Positions 16,233 to 25,137 of a stretch of DNA of 42,714 nt are shown piece by piece; position 1 is the stretch's first letter; every line of letters begins with the position of its first letter. The position numbers and the translations under genes were made by a program. A model generated the notes under the pieces. That model saw only the letters and a program-made list of their open reading frames with translations, made no database searches and was not told the DNA's origin. The DNA comes from Acidimicrobiia bacterium (lineage in GTDB: Bacteria; Actinomycetota; Acidimicrobiia; Spongiisociales; ZC4RG35), in contig JAICRU010000018.1 of assembly GCA_025937235.1 (NCBI GenBank), positions 1 through 42,714 of the forward strand. Reading direction: 5' to 3'.

Positions 16233-16622
16233 TCAACCCATCAGCCGGGCAGCCGCTCGGGCCTCCACCTCCAGGGGTATGGCCAGATAGGCGGCGCGGT
16301 GTCCCTGCCCTTTGAGCCTGCCGGCGAGGTAGGTGGACAGGTACCGCCATACGAAGCGGATCACCCCGAGCTCTTCCCACTGGCGGACGTGAATCAGCTC
16401 GTGGACGAGGAGCGATGCCGGACCCGACCTGCTCGCCATCACAGCCGGGTCGATGAAGATCCTGTTCGGCAGGGTCATGGCGCTGATCCCCCGACCCCAG
16501 AAGCGTCTCATCACGGAGGGGGCAGATCGCACCACGACCCGGTCCGGATCGACCGGCTCGACGAGGACACGAACTCGGACCGAGTCCATCCCACCGGCAC
16601 GCAGCATCTGGCCGGCGTTCAC
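16233..16622 (-). CDS. Small HExxH putative zinc metallopeptidase-like protein
   Basis: Unassigned 129-aa protein with a clear HELIHVRQW (HExxH) zinc motif near residue 74, preceded by an ordered beta region (NRIFIDPAVM) and followed by the conserved-looking YLAGRLKGQGHRAAYLAIPLEVEARAAA. The Glu of LEVEA may be the third zinc ligand, as in gluzincin-like minimal proteases. No signal peptide or TM helix. The GTG start shares bases with the leuS stop (GTGA), so it is translationally coupled to leuS. Peptidase activity is inferred only from the motif. Confidence 0.7.
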   Translation of the reverse strand: MNAGQMLRAGGMDSVRVRVLVEPVDPDRVVVRSAPSVMRRFWGRGISAMTLPNRIFIDPAVMASRSGPASLLVHELIHVRQWEELGVIRFVWRYLSTYLAGRLKGQGHRAAYLAIPLEVEARAAARLMG

Positions 16623-19042
16623 TCCACCACGAGATTGATCAAGTTCGGCGGACGGGCGATGACCTTGCGGACCGTCGCCCCGTCGATCCAGCCCTGGACC
16701 TTCTCGAGACCGAGCGCCACACGCTCCGCCTCCTCAGCCGAGATGTCGGCTGGGACATCGACGCGGTCCCGGACCTTCCCGTTGACCTGGACCACCATCG
16801 TGGCCCTCGATTCGGCCACTAGGGACTCGTCCCATTCCGGCCAGGGCTCCTCGGCCAGCATGGAGCCCATCCCCCTCATCTCCCACAGCTCATGGGCGAC
16901 ATGCGGTGCGGCCGGGGCGAGCATCAGGATCATCACGCGGTAAGCCTCGTCGAAGGTCTTCTCGAGGGGAGCCCTGGCCAGGTAGTCCTGGAACACGTTT
17001 GCCAGCGACATCAAGGATGAGACCGTGGTGTTGAAATGGAATCGGTTGATATCCTCGGTGACCCGCTTCAATGCCCGATGCGTCTCGGCCATCAACCAGG
17101 CGTCGTCTTCGTTTGGCTCCCGTTCGACGAAGTCGTGCTCGGAGGTGCCCATCTTCCATATCCGATCGAGGAATCGCTTGGTGCCGGGCACCCCGGCGTC
17201 GTTCCACACCGCATCATCGGTGGGCGGGCCAACGAACAGCTCGAACAGACGCAGGGCGTCGGCACCGTATTCGTCGTAGTACCGGTCGGGTGGGACCACA
17301 TTTCCCTTTGACTTGGACATCTTGGTCCCGTCCTTGACCAGCATCCCTTGTGTGAACATGCGCATGAAGGGCTCGGTCACCGGGCTCAGCCCGATGTCGT
17401 AGAGGAACTTGGTCACGAAGCGGGCGTAGAGCAGGTGGAGGATGGCGTGCTCGACCCCACCGATGTACTGATCGACCGCCATCCAGTAGCCCGCCTTGGC
17501 AGAGTCGAAGATCGCCTCGTCGTTGTGGGGGTCCGTGTACCTGAAGTAGTACCAGGATGAGTCCACGAACGTGTCCATGGTGTCCGTCTCACGTCTCGCC
17601 TCACCGCCACATCGGGGACAGGTGGTGACCACCCAGTCCTCGACCGCGGCCAGAGGCGACCGGCCCATCGGGGCGTAATCGTCGACGTCGGGCAGGGTGA
17701 CCGGCAATTGGTCGCGAGGGACAGGCACCAGCCCACAAGTCGGGCACTCGACCATCGGGATGGGGCAGCCCCAGTAACGCTGTCTCGAGATCAGCCAATC
17801 CCGGAGACGGAACTGGATGGCCCGCTCCCCGATCCCCTTCTCCTCCAGCCATCCGGTGATCCGGTCGATCGCCCCGGCCCGATCGAGTCCGTCGAGGAAG
17901 TCGGAGTTGATGGTGAGGCCGTCGCCCACGTACGCCTCGCCCTCCCAGGATTCGGGAGGATCGACCGTGCGAATGATGTCGATGCCGTACCTGGTAGCGA
18001 AGTCCCAGTCACGTTGGTCCTGACCGGGGACAGCCATGATCGCCCCGGTCCCGTATCCCATGAGGACGTAGTCGGAGATGTAGATCGGGACATGCCGGTC
18101 GTTGACCGGGTTGACGGCGAAGCGACCGGTGAACACCCCGGTCTTCTCCCCCTCGGCCAGACGGTCGATCTCCGACTCACTGGCGGTCCGACCGATGTAC
18201 TCCCGCGCCTCGGCCTCGATCTCCGTGCCGGCGATCAACGTCTCGACCAGGGGATGCTCCGGGGCCAACACACAGAAGGTCATGCCGAAGATGGTGTCCG
18301 GCCTCGTGGTGAAGACCTGGAACGTCTCCGAAGTGCCGTCCACACGGATGTCGAACCGGGCGCCCTCTGAGCGTCCGATCCAGTTTCGTTGCATGGTTCG
18401 CACCCGGTCGGGCCAGTCATCGAGGCCGTCCAGGTCCTCGAGGAGACGGTCGGCGTATTGGGTGATCTTGAAGAACCATTGGGCCAGGTTCCGCTTCTCG
18501 ACGGTGGTGCCACACCGCTCACAGGCGCCGTCGACGACCTGCTCGTTGGCCAGCACCGTCTGGTCCTTGGGGCACCAGTTCACCGGGGCGGTGGCCTTGT
18601 AAGCAAGGCCGCGGTCGTAGAGCTCGAGGAAGAGCCACTGGTCCCACCGGTAGTAAGCCGGGTCGTGGCTGGCCAGCTCCCTGCTCCAGTCGAAGGCGGC
18701 GCCGAGACTGCGGAAATGCTCCTTCATCTTCCCTATCTGCGCCTCGACGCTGACCCGAGGGTGGATCCCGGTCTCGATCGCCAGGTTCTCGGCCGGGAGC
18801 CCAAAGCTGTCCCAGCCCATCGGGCTCAGCACGTTGAAGCCCTGCATCGTCTTGTAACGGGTGATCAGGTCGATGTAGGTGTAGTTGCGGACATGGCCGA
18901 TGTGGAGCTCACCGGACGGGTACGGGTACATGGCGACGTTGTAGAACTTGGGCCGGGTCGGGTCCTCGGTGGTGTGGAAGACACCTTCCGACTCCCATCG
19001 GTCCTGCCATTTCGCCTCGATGGCGCGGTGGTCGTAAGACAT
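16619..19042 (-). CDS. leuS: Leucyl-tRNA synthetase
   Basis: Class I synthetase charging tRNA-Leu. ELHIGHVRNY is the HIGH motif near residue 45; KMSKSKG is the KMSKS loop. Between them are the Zn-binding cysteines (CPKD ... CERC and CPTC ... CPRC) and the CP1 editing domain. The C-terminal anticodon and LeuS-specific domains are complete, ending VNGKVRDRVDVPADI and beyond. About 807 aa, family size. The track start at 19105 adds unlikely residues. Three ATGs in a row (19048, 19045, 19042) precede SYDHRAIEAKWQ; a TACCCT at 19056-19051 would suit a leaderless start at the third. Confidence 0.97.
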   Translation of the reverse strand: MSYDHRAIEAKWQDRWESEGVFHTTEDPTRPKFYNVAMYPYPSGELHIGHVRNYTYIDLITRYKTMQGFNVLSPMGWDSFGLPAENLAIETGIHPRVSVEAQIGKMKEHFRSLGAAFDWSRELASHDPAYYRWDQWLFLELYDRGLAYKATAPVNWCPKDQTVLANEQVVDGACERCGTTVEKRNLAQWFFKITQYADRLLEDLDGLDDWPDRVRTMQRNWIGRSEGARFDIRVDGTSETFQVFTTRPDTIFGMTFCVLAPEHPLVETLIAGTEIEAEAREYIGRTASESEIDRLAEGEKTGVFTGRFAVNPVNDRHVPIYISDYVLMGYGTGAIMAVPGQDQRDWDFATRYGIDIIRTVDPPESWEGEAYVGDGLTINSDFLDGLDRAGAIDRITGWLEEKGIGERAIQFRLRDWLISRQRYWGCPIPMVECPTCGLVPVPRDQLPVTLPDVDDYAPMGRSPLAAVEDWVVTTCPRCGGEARRETDTMDTFVDSSWYYFRYTDPHNDEAIFDSAKAGYWMAVDQYIGGVEHAILHLLYARFVTKFLYDIGLSPVTEPFMRMFTQGMLVKDGTKMSKSKGNVVPPDRYYDEYGADALRLFELFVGPPTDDAVWNDAGVPGTKRFLDRIWKMGTSEHDFVEREPNEDDAWLMAETHRALKRVTEDINRFHFNTTVSSLMSLANVFQDYLARAPLEKTFDEAYRVMILMLAPAAPHVAHELWEMRGMGSMLAEEPWPEWDESLVAESRATMVVQVNGKVRDRVDVPADISAEEAERVALGLEKVQGWIDGATVRKVIARPPNLINLVVE

Positions 19043-19098
19043 CATCATCAAGGGTAAATGGGTCGCTGTTCGTGGGCGGTCCGTAGATCTGCCGCAGA

Positions 19099-19113
19099 CT
19101 TGCACGCGGCAAG
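19099..19113. promoter_or_regulatory. Small inverted repeat between leuS and the ABC importer
   Basis: CTTGC-ACGCG-GCAAG lies 11 nt before a TATGTT -10-like box on plus and would be upstream of both divergent genes. Its position suits an operator, but 5-bp arms may be chance. Confidence 0.25.
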
Positions 19114-19124
19114 ATCGAAACCGG

Positions 19125-19130
19125 TATGTT
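19125..19130 (+). promoter_or_regulatory. Possible -10 box for the peptide ABC importer operon
   Basis: TATGTT (TANNNT) 62 nt before the receptor ATG. A TTGCAC hexamer lies 19 nt upstream, a weak -35. The leader between them and the ATG has a GGTG/CACC stem and ends in a strong SD. Confidence 0.33.
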
Positions 19131-19192
19131 GGCGCTGTCGCGGGGATGGTGCGCTATCACCGCGACCTGACCCAACAAGGGAGGAAGAAAGC

Positions 19193-20902
19193 ATGAAACG
19201 AATGCGCTGGTTGGCGCTTGTCGCCGTGATCGCCCTCGTCGCCGCCGCTTGTGCCGGCACCGAGGGTGGCGACACGACGACCACCGCCGGTGAGGAGGCA
19301 ACGACGATGGCACCGGAGGAGACGACCACGTCGGTCGCCACCACCGAGGCCCCGTCGGAACTTCTCGTCCTGGACTCCGGAGGGTGTGACTACGGGGGCA
19401 AGATCGCCTCTATCGAGGCCACCTCGCCGACCGAGGTGGTGTTCACGTTGTGTTCCACCGACCCGGCGTTCCTGGCCAAGCTGGCGTTCATCCCGTTCGC
19501 CGTGCAGCCCTCGGAGCATCTGGAGGCAACCGGCGGTTCACCCCTGGAGAACCCGGTCGGCACCGGCCCATTCATGCTGCCCGAGGGCGGCTGGGCCCGC
19601 GGCACCGAGATCGTCTACGAGGCAAACCCCGACTATTGGGGCGAGGCTCCGGCCTTCAACACACTCGTGTTCCGTTGGCGTGAGGACAGCACTGCCCGGA
19701 TCACCGAGTTGACCTCAGGGAATGCGGACTACATCACCAACCTGGCGGCGAGCGACTACGCCACCATCGAAGGTGATGCCAACCTGCAGCTCCTGGTCGA
19801 CGAGAACCCGAACGTGTTCTATCTCGGCTTCAACAACCGGTTCGAGCCGTTCAACAACGAGCAGGTTCGTCAGGCGGTCGCGATGGGGATCGACCGGCAG
19901 CGAATCATCGACACCTTCTATCCGGAGGGGTCGGCGGTGGCCGATTTCTTCACACCCTGCATCATCGAGAACGCATGCGAGGGTGAGCCCTGGTACGAGT
20001 TCGACCCCGAAGGGGCACGCGCCCTCCTTGCCGAGGCCGGCTACCCCGACGGCTTCGATACCACGATCAAGCTCCGCGACGTGTTCCGTGTCTATCTGCC
20101 CGAGCCGACCGTCGTCGCCGAGGACATCCGCGCCCAATTGGCGGAGAACCTCGGGATCAACGCCACGATCGAGGTCATGGAGTCGGGTGCTTTCCTCGAG
20201 GAGAACGCCACGGGCGAACAGCAGGGGCTCCACCTCTTGGGGTGGGGGGCGGACTACCCGCACGTGACCAACTTCCTCGATTTCCACTTCGGTGGTGTCA
20301 ATGTCCAGTTCGGTGACCCGTTCGAGGACATCGTGGAAACCCTCGCCGAGGGCTCACAGACCGTGGACCCGGCGGCGGCCCAGCCCATCTACGAGGAGGC
20401 CAACAACCTCATTCGTCAGCATGTGCCAATGGTCCCGATCGCATGGGGTGCGGCGGCCGATGCCGCGCTGGGGACCGTGGAGAACGCACTCACGCCGCCA
20501 GTCGGCGCCCCGCAGTTCGCCACGATGAACCCCGGCGACGACGACCTGGTCTTCGTTCAGAACGCAGAGCCGATCTCACTGTTCTGCGCCGACGAGACAG
20601 ACGGCGAATCGCTTTCGGCCTGTGAGCAGGTCCTGGAGGGCCTGTACGGATACGACCTCGAAGGCCAGCCTGTTCCCAAGCTGGCGAACGAGTGCACTCC
20701 GGACGAAGCCGGCCTGGTCTGGACATGCTCTCTCCGTGAGGGGGTCACGTTCCACGATGGCTCGACCTTCGACGCCAACGATGTCGTTGCCTCCTGGTCG
20801 GTGGGCCTGGATGCAGCCAACCCGTTGCACGTCGGCAACACCGGTGTGTTCGAGTACTTCGCCTATCTGTGGGGCTCATTGATCAACGCCCCCGCCTCTT
20901 GA
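19193..20902 (+). CDS. Peptide/nickel-type ABC transporter substrate-binding lipoprotein (family 5), circularly permuted
   Basis: Receptor of the Dpp/Opp-type importer encoded downstream. Lipoprotein signal MKRMRW... with lipobox VAAAC (Cys20), then a Thr/Glu linker to about residue 60. Family-5 (SBP_bac_5) segments are in a rearranged order. Residues about 71-454 begin with IASIEATSPTEVVFTL and GTGPFML, then NPDYWGE, and end at VPMVPIAWG; this is normally the middle and C-terminal part. Residues about 455-569 (PISLFCADETDGES, VLEGLYGYD, REGVTFHDGSTFDANDVVASW, ending YLWGSLINAP) are normally the N-terminal part. The reading frame is continuous with no frameshift. Paired cysteines (CADE...SACE; CTPD...WTC) suggest disulfides. 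The ATG at 19193 has GGGAGGA 7 nt upstream; the track start is 45 codons too long. Confidence 0.92.
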   Translation: MKRMRWLALVAVIALVAAACAGTEGGDTTTTAGEEATTMAPEETTTSVATTEAPSELLVLDSGGCDYGGKIASIEATSPTEVVFTLCSTDPAFLAKLAFIPFAVQPSEHLEATGGSPLENPVGTGPFMLPEGGWARGTEIVYEANPDYWGEAPAFNTLVFRWREDSTARITELTSGNADYITNLAASDYATIEGDANLQLLVDENPNVFYLGFNNRFEPFNNEQVRQAVAMGIDRQRIIDTFYPEGSAVADFFTPCIIENACEGEPWYEFDPEGARALLAEAGYPDGFDTTIKLRDVFRVYLPEPTVVAEDIRAQLAENLGINATIEVMESGAFLEENATGEQQGLHLLGWGADYPHVTNFLDFHFGGVNVQFGDPFEDIVETLAEGSQTVDPAAAQPIYEEANNLIRQHVPMVPIAWGAAADAALGTVENALTPPVGAPQFATMNPGDDDLVFVQNAEPISLFCADETDGESLSACEQVLEGLYGYDLEGQPVPKLANECTPDEAGLVWTCSLREGVTFHDGSTFDANDVVASWSVGLDAANPLHVGNTGVFEYFAYLWGSLINAPAS

Positions 20903-20928
20903 TGCTCCCCTGAGCAGCGCGAGACATG

Positions 20929-20960
20929 ACGGGGGGAGGCGCCACGGCGCCTCCCCCCGT
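20929..20960 (+). terminator. Strong hairpin after the receptor gene (partial terminator or mRNA stabiliser)
   Basis: ACGGGGGGAGGCGCC and GGCGCCTCCCCCCGT pair almost perfectly (14 bp with a CACG loop). It is 26 nt after the receptor stop and 20 nt before the first permease ATG. The downstream TTATACG is not a true U-run, so read-through is expected; this would keep receptor mRNA above permease mRNA. Confidence 0.8.
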
Positions 20961-20980
20961 TATACGCTCCGACAGCGCGC

Positions 20981-22060
20981 ATGATCGGATACATCCTCCG
21001 TCGACTGCTGATCGCCATCCCGGTGCTGATCGGTGTCCTCCTGGTGGTGTTCCTCCTCGTCAGGCTGGTACCCGGAGATCCGTGCACTGCACTCCTCGGC
21101 GAGAGAGCCACCCCCGAGGCGTGTGAGCGGTTCAACGAGGTGAACGGTCTCAACGAGCCGCTCTATGTGCAGCTCGGGATCTATTTCGGAAATGTGTTGA
21201 GCGGGGACTTCGGGGAGTCCATCCGGTTCTCCCGACCGGTGAGCGACATCATCATCGAGCGACTCCCGGTGACACTGGAGCTGGCCATAGCCGCGTTGTC
21301 GATAGCGGTGATCGTCGGTATCCCGCTCGGCATCATGGCGGCACGTCGTCACAACACCACCGCGGACGTCGCGGCCATGGCCTTCGCAAATGTCGGCGTT
21401 TCCATGCCCATCTTCTGGCTCGGGCTCCTCCTGGCCTATCTCTTCGCGGTGGTACTGCTCGGCACCCCCTTGGCCCTTCCTCCGAGCGGGTCATTGAGCC
21501 CGGGCACCCGGCCCCTCCCCTTCTACGAGGTGTGGGGATGGCAGATCTCCGAGGAGGGCTTCGGTGCGACGGTCGCCGAATTCATATCGAACATGACCGT
21601 GACCAATGCCTTCATCAGCTTCCAGTGGGAGATCTTCTGGGACGCGGTGCAGCACATGATCCTCCCCGCCATCACCCTGGCCACCATCCCGATGGCGATC
21701 ATCGCCCGGATGACTCGCTCTTCGCTGCTCGACGTGCTGGGTCGTGATTACATCCGGACCGCCCGAGCCAAGGGCGCACTGGAGAGGAAGGTGGTGAGAC
21801 AGCACGCTTTGCGGAACGCCATGCTCCCGGTGGTGACCATCATCGGGCTCCAGCTGGGGCTGCTCCTCGGTGGTGCTGTGCTCACCGAGACCGTGTTCGG
21901 GCTGGCCGGGGTGGGCACGGCTCTGTTCGAAGCGATCAATGCCCGGGACTTTCCGATCATCCAGGGGTTCACCGTCGTCATCGCCGCCACCTATGTCATC
22001 GTCAATCTGCTGGTGGACATCTCATATGGCTACCTCGATCCAAGAGTGAGATTGGAATGA
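20981..22060 (+). CDS. Peptide ABC transporter permease, DppB/OppB type
   Basis: Inner-membrane subunit of the importer. N-terminal TM helix (IGYILRRLLIAIPVLIGV), the conserved VRLVPGDPC and YVQLGIYFGNVLSGDFGESI stretch, then five more TM helices. The EAA loop that docks the ATPase is YIRTARAKGALERKVVRQHALRNAMLP. 359 aa; slightly long because of a loop around PPSGSLSPGTRPLPFYEVWG. It ends in an ATGA overlap with the next permease. Confidence 0.95.
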   Translation: MIGYILRRLLIAIPVLIGVLLVVFLLVRLVPGDPCTALLGERATPEACERFNEVNGLNEPLYVQLGIYFGNVLSGDFGESIRFSRPVSDIIIERLPVTLELAIAALSIAVIVGIPLGIMAARRHNTTADVAAMAFANVGVSMPIFWLGLLLAYLFAVVLLGTPLALPPSGSLSPGTRPLPFYEVWGWQISEEGFGATVAEFISNMTVTNAFISFQWEIFWDAVQHMILPAITLATIPMAIIARMTRSSLLDVLGRDYIRTARAKGALERKVVRQHALRNAMLPVVTIIGLQLGLLLGGAVLTETVFGLAGVGTALFEAINARDFPIIQGFTVVIAATYVIVNLLVDISYGYLDPRVRLE

Positions 22061-23010
22061 CCCTTGGCGAAGCGGAGATGTCGTTACGGCCCGATGTGGC
22101 CGTTCCCGATCCCGAGTCCCTCCTCGAGCAGCCGGGCTCGGTCTGGCGCATCGCCCTCCGACGCTTCTTCCAGCGGAAGGTGGGGATCGCCGGCCTGATT
22201 CTCGTGTGCTTCATGATCCTGGTGGCGATCTTCGCCCCGCTGATCGCCCCTTATGACCCCTACCAGAACTTCATCGGTCAGGAGGGCGCGGAGAGATGGG
22301 CACCTCCCTGCATCAACGCCTTCGGCTGTGAGGGCCCTCAGCACATATTCGGCCTGGATGGCAATGTCCGCGACTTCTTCAGCCGGGTGGTCTATGCGGC
22401 TCGGGTGAGTCTCCCTCTCGGCTTCACCACGGTCTTGATCACCATCGTCATCGGAACGGTCATCGGGGCCATCGCCGGGTATGCCGGCGGATGGTCCGAC
22501 AACGTCCTGATGCGGATCATGGACGTGGTGCTGGGGTTCCCCTCACTGATACTCGCCATCGCCATCGTTTTCGTGCTCGGTCCAGGCCTCCGTAACACGC
22601 TTCTCGCCATCGCCATCGTGACCATCCCGCAGTACGCCCGTGTGATGCGCGCCTCGGTCCTGTCCGTCAAGGAGGTCGACTACGTCTGGGCTTCTCGGGC
22701 GCTGGGGGCGTCACCTTGGAAGGTTCTGGTGACCCGGGTGGTCCCCAACGCCCTCACCCCTTTGGTGGTCCTGGGGACCCTGGGGATCGCCACCGTGATC
22801 CTGGAGGCAGCGGCGTTGGGATTTCTCGGTCTCGGCGCCGTGCCCCCCACTCCGGAATGGGGCTCGATGCTCGCCGCCGAGCGTGACCGGATCTTCACCG
22901 CCCCCCATCTGATGATCTTCCCCGGCCTGGCGATCATGATCACCGTTCTCGGCTTCAACCTGATGGGGGATGGGCTCCGCGATGCCCTCGACCCCACCTT
23001 GAACAAATGA
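22057..23010 (+). CDS. Peptide ABC transporter permease, DppC/OppC type
   Basis: Second membrane subunit. A cytoplasmic N-terminal tail of about 35 residues, the OppC-N TM helix (KVGIAGLILVCFMILVAIFAPLI) followed by APYDPYQNF, and a BPD_transp_1 domain with the EAA loop YVWASRALGASPWKVLVTRVVPNAL. Two cysteines (PPCINAFGCEG) lie in the external loop. 317 aa. The ATG is shared with the previous stop (ATGA) and the end overlaps the ATPase gene by 4 nt. An internal ATG (MSLRPD) seven codons in is an alternative start. Confidence 0.95.
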   Translation: MTLGEAEMSLRPDVAVPDPESLLEQPGSVWRIALRRFFQRKVGIAGLILVCFMILVAIFAPLIAPYDPYQNFIGQEGAERWAPPCINAFGCEGPQHIFGLDGNVRDFFSRVVYAARVSLPLGFTTVLITIVIGTVIGAIAGYAGGWSDNVLMRIMDVVLGFPSLILAIAIVFVLGPGLRNTLLAIAIVTIPQYARVMRASVLSVKEVDYVWASRALGASPWKVLVTRVVPNALTPLVVLGTLGIATVILEAAALGFLGLGAVPPTPEWGSMLAAERDRIFTAPHLMIFPGLAIMITVLGFNLMGDGLRDALDPTLNK

Positions 23011-24077
23011 GCGCTGCCCGGCCCCTGCCCGAGCCTGCCATCGACACCGACGCTCCCTTGCCCGTGCCCGCCGGCGAGCGGCTGCTGGAGGTACGTGGCC
23101 TGAAGACCCACTTCGATACACGACAAGGTGTGGTCAAAGCAGTCGACGGCGCCGATTTCCACGTCGATCGCGGTGAGGTGTTGGGTCTGGTCGGTGAGTC
23201 GGGTTGCGGGAAGTCCGTCACCTCACTGTCGATCATGGGGCTTGTGCCCAAGCCGGGCCGGGTGGTGGCAGGTGAGATTCTCTTCGGCGGGAAGAACATC
23301 GCAGATATGAACGCCAGCGAAGTGCGCGACCTCCGTGGGGAGCACATCGCGATGATCTTCCAACAGCCAACCTCGGCCCTGAACCCAGTCTTTCGCGCCG
23401 GCGCCCAGATCCAGGAGGTGTTCGAGCTGCATCGAGACTGGAGCTCGGAGGTCGAGGAGGAGAAGGTCATCGAGATGTTGGTCAAGGTCGGCATCCCTGA
23501 CCCGAAGCGACGGGCCGCCTCTTATCCCCACGAGCTGTCGGGGGGCATGGCGCAACGGATCATGATCGCCATGGCCCTCGCCTGTGAGCCCGAGCTACTC
23601 ATCGCCGACGAGCCCACGACCGCACTCGACGTAACCATCCAGGCTCAGATACTCGATCTGATCCGGGACCTTCAGCAGAAGTCGAGCACCGCCGTGATCC
23701 TGATCACCCACGACCTTGGCATCGTCGCCGAGATGGCGGACCGGGTGGCAGTCATGTACGCCGGTGAGATCGTCGAAGAAGCCGACGTTCGCACCATCTT
23801 CAGGAATCCCCTCCATCCTTACACCAAGGGCCTCATCGGCTCGATCCCGGTGCTGGGCGCGCTGCGGGAGCGTCTCGAAGTCATCCCGGGTGTGGTCCCC
23901 TCCATGATCGACCTACCCCCCGGCTGCAGATTCGCCCCACGTTGTGGGCCAAGAGTCGAGCACGGCCTGCAGATCTGCACCCAACAGGAGCCCGACTTGC
24001 GCGAGGTCGAAGATGGGCACAAGGCCAGGTGTTGGCTCTACTTCGGGCCGGAGAAGGTGATCGACCTCGATGGCTGA
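23007..24077 (+). CDS. Peptide ABC transporter ATP-binding protein, DppD/OppD type
   Basis: First ATPase of the importer. Walker [10 protein letters not shown]-loop [12 protein letters not shown], signature [15 protein letters not shown], Walker [13 protein letters not shown] and H-loop ILITHDLG are all present. The C-terminal oligopeptide-transporter tail has GCRFAPRC and two later cysteines (QIC, ARC), the four-Cys pattern that in Dpp/Opp ATPases can hold an Fe-S cluster. The N-terminus has a 20-residue acidic, Pro-rich lead before [11 protein letters not shown]. 356 aa. Overlaps its neighbours by 4 and 8 nt. Confidence 0.96.
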   Translation: MSAARPLPEPAIDTDAPLPVPAGERLLEVRGLKTHFDTRQGVVKAVDGADFHVDRGEVLGLVGESGCGKSVTSLSIMGLVPKPGRVVAGEILFGGKNIADMNASEVRDLRGEHIAMIFQQPTSALNPVFRAGAQIQEVFELHRDWSSEVEEEKVIEMLVKVGIPDPKRRAASYPHELSGGMAQRIMIAMALACEPELLIADEPTTALDVTIQAQILDLIRDLQQKSSTAVILITHDLGIVAEMADRVAVMYAGEIVEEADVRTIFRNPLHPYTKGLIGSIPVLGALRERLEVIPGVVPSMIDLPPGCRFAPRCGPRVEHGLQICTQQEPDLREVEDGHKARCWLYFGPEKVIDLDG

Positions 24078-25071
24078 GACCCTCGTCGAGATTCGTGACC
24101 TGGTCAAAGAGTTCCCGGTCCGGGGCGGCATCCTGCAGCGTCAGGTGGCCACGGTCAGGGCGGTCGATGGGGTGAATCTGGACATCACCAAGGGTGAGAC
24201 GCTTGGGCTGGTAGGTGAGTCGGGATGTGGCAAGACCACCCTGGGGCGGATGCTCACCCGACTCCTCGAGCCGACATCCGGGACGATCCGCTTCGAAGGA
24301 GAAGATATCACCCATCTCTCCGGGAATGAGTTGAAGCCGTTCCGGCGGCGGGTGCAGATCATCTTCCAGGACCCCTACGGCTCGCTCGACCCGCGTTCCC
24401 AGGTCGGGTCGGCGATCGCCGAGGGTCTCCGGCTTCACGGGATCGGTGACAAAGACGAGCGTCAGGAGCAGGTGAAGGAGATGCTGGAGCTGGTGGGCCT
24501 GCGTGCCTCCCACGCCAGCCGCTATCCGCACGAGTTCTCCGGCGGTCAGCGACAACGCATCGGCATCGCCCGCGCCCTCATTCTCAAGCCGGATCTCGTG
24601 GTGGCGGACGAGCCCGTGTCGGCGCTCGATGTGTCGGTGCAAGCCCAGGTCCTCAACCTCCTCACCGAGCTCCAATCGGAGCTCAGCCTCACCCTGCTTT
24701 TCGTGGCCCACAACCTGGCAGTCGTCGAGCACATCTCCGACCGGGTCGCCGTGATGTACCTGGGACGGGTAGTCGAGTTGACGGATCGCGACACCCTGTA
24801 CCGCCACCCGTTACATCCCTACACCGAGGCGTTGCTCTCCGCCATCCCCATCGCCGACCCGGATCGCCCGCGCGACCGTCGCATCCTGCAAGGGGAGATC
24901 CCCTCGCCGCTGAACCCTCCTCCCGGGTGTCACTTCCACCCCCGGTGCCCGATCGCCCGCCAAGGGCTCTGCGACGTCCAAGATCCGCATCTCATGGAAT
25001 CACCACAGGGCCCTCATCACCAGGCGGCATGCTGGCTGCGTGCGGGGGATCTGGCCATCGCCCCGGCTTGA
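24070..25071 (+). CDS. Peptide ABC transporter ATP-binding protein, DppF/OppF type
   Basis: Second ATPase, partner of the DppD-type protein. Walker [10 protein letters not shown]-loop [13 protein letters not shown], signature [15 protein letters not shown], Walker [13 protein letters not shown] and H-loop FVAHNLA are intact. The C-terminal tail has GCHFHPRCP, then LC and AC, again four cysteines. 333 aa. The start overlaps dppD-like by 8 nt. It is the last gene of the importer operon; no U-rich terminator is seen before the next gene. Confidence 0.96.
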   Translation: MAETLVEIRDLVKEFPVRGGILQRQVATVRAVDGVNLDITKGETLGLVGESGCGKTTLGRMLTRLLEPTSGTIRFEGEDITHLSGNELKPFRRRVQIIFQDPYGSLDPRSQVGSAIAEGLRLHGIGDKDERQEQVKEMLELVGLRASHASRYPHEFSGGQRQRIGIARALILKPDLVVADEPVSALDVSVQAQVLNLLTELQSELSLTLLFVAHNLAVVEHISDRVAVMYLGRVVELTDRDTLYRHPLHPYTEALLSAIPIADPDRPRDRRILQGEIPSPLNPPPGCHFHPRCPIARQGLCDVQDPHLMESPQGPHHQAACWLRAGDLAIAPA

Positions 25072-25076
25072 CGCGC

Positions 25077-25121
25077 AATTGGGACCAGGAGGTGTCATAT
25101 GCGACATTCGCAGTCCCAATT
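25077..25121 (+). promoter_or_regulatory. Stem-loop enclosing an SD and ATG before the hydroxyacyl-CoA dehydrogenase
   Basis: AATTGGGAC (25077-25085) and GTCCCAATT (25113-25121) form a perfect 9-bp stem. The 27-nt loop contains AGGAGG and an in-frame ATG (25099); a second SD (GAAGGAG) and the likely GTG start follow just after the stem. A smaller TGTC/GACA stem sits inside the loop. It could be an RNA switch, a terminator remnant of the ABC operon or a protein operator. Confidence 0.5.
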
Positions 25122-25137
25122 TCGTGAAGGAGCGGGC

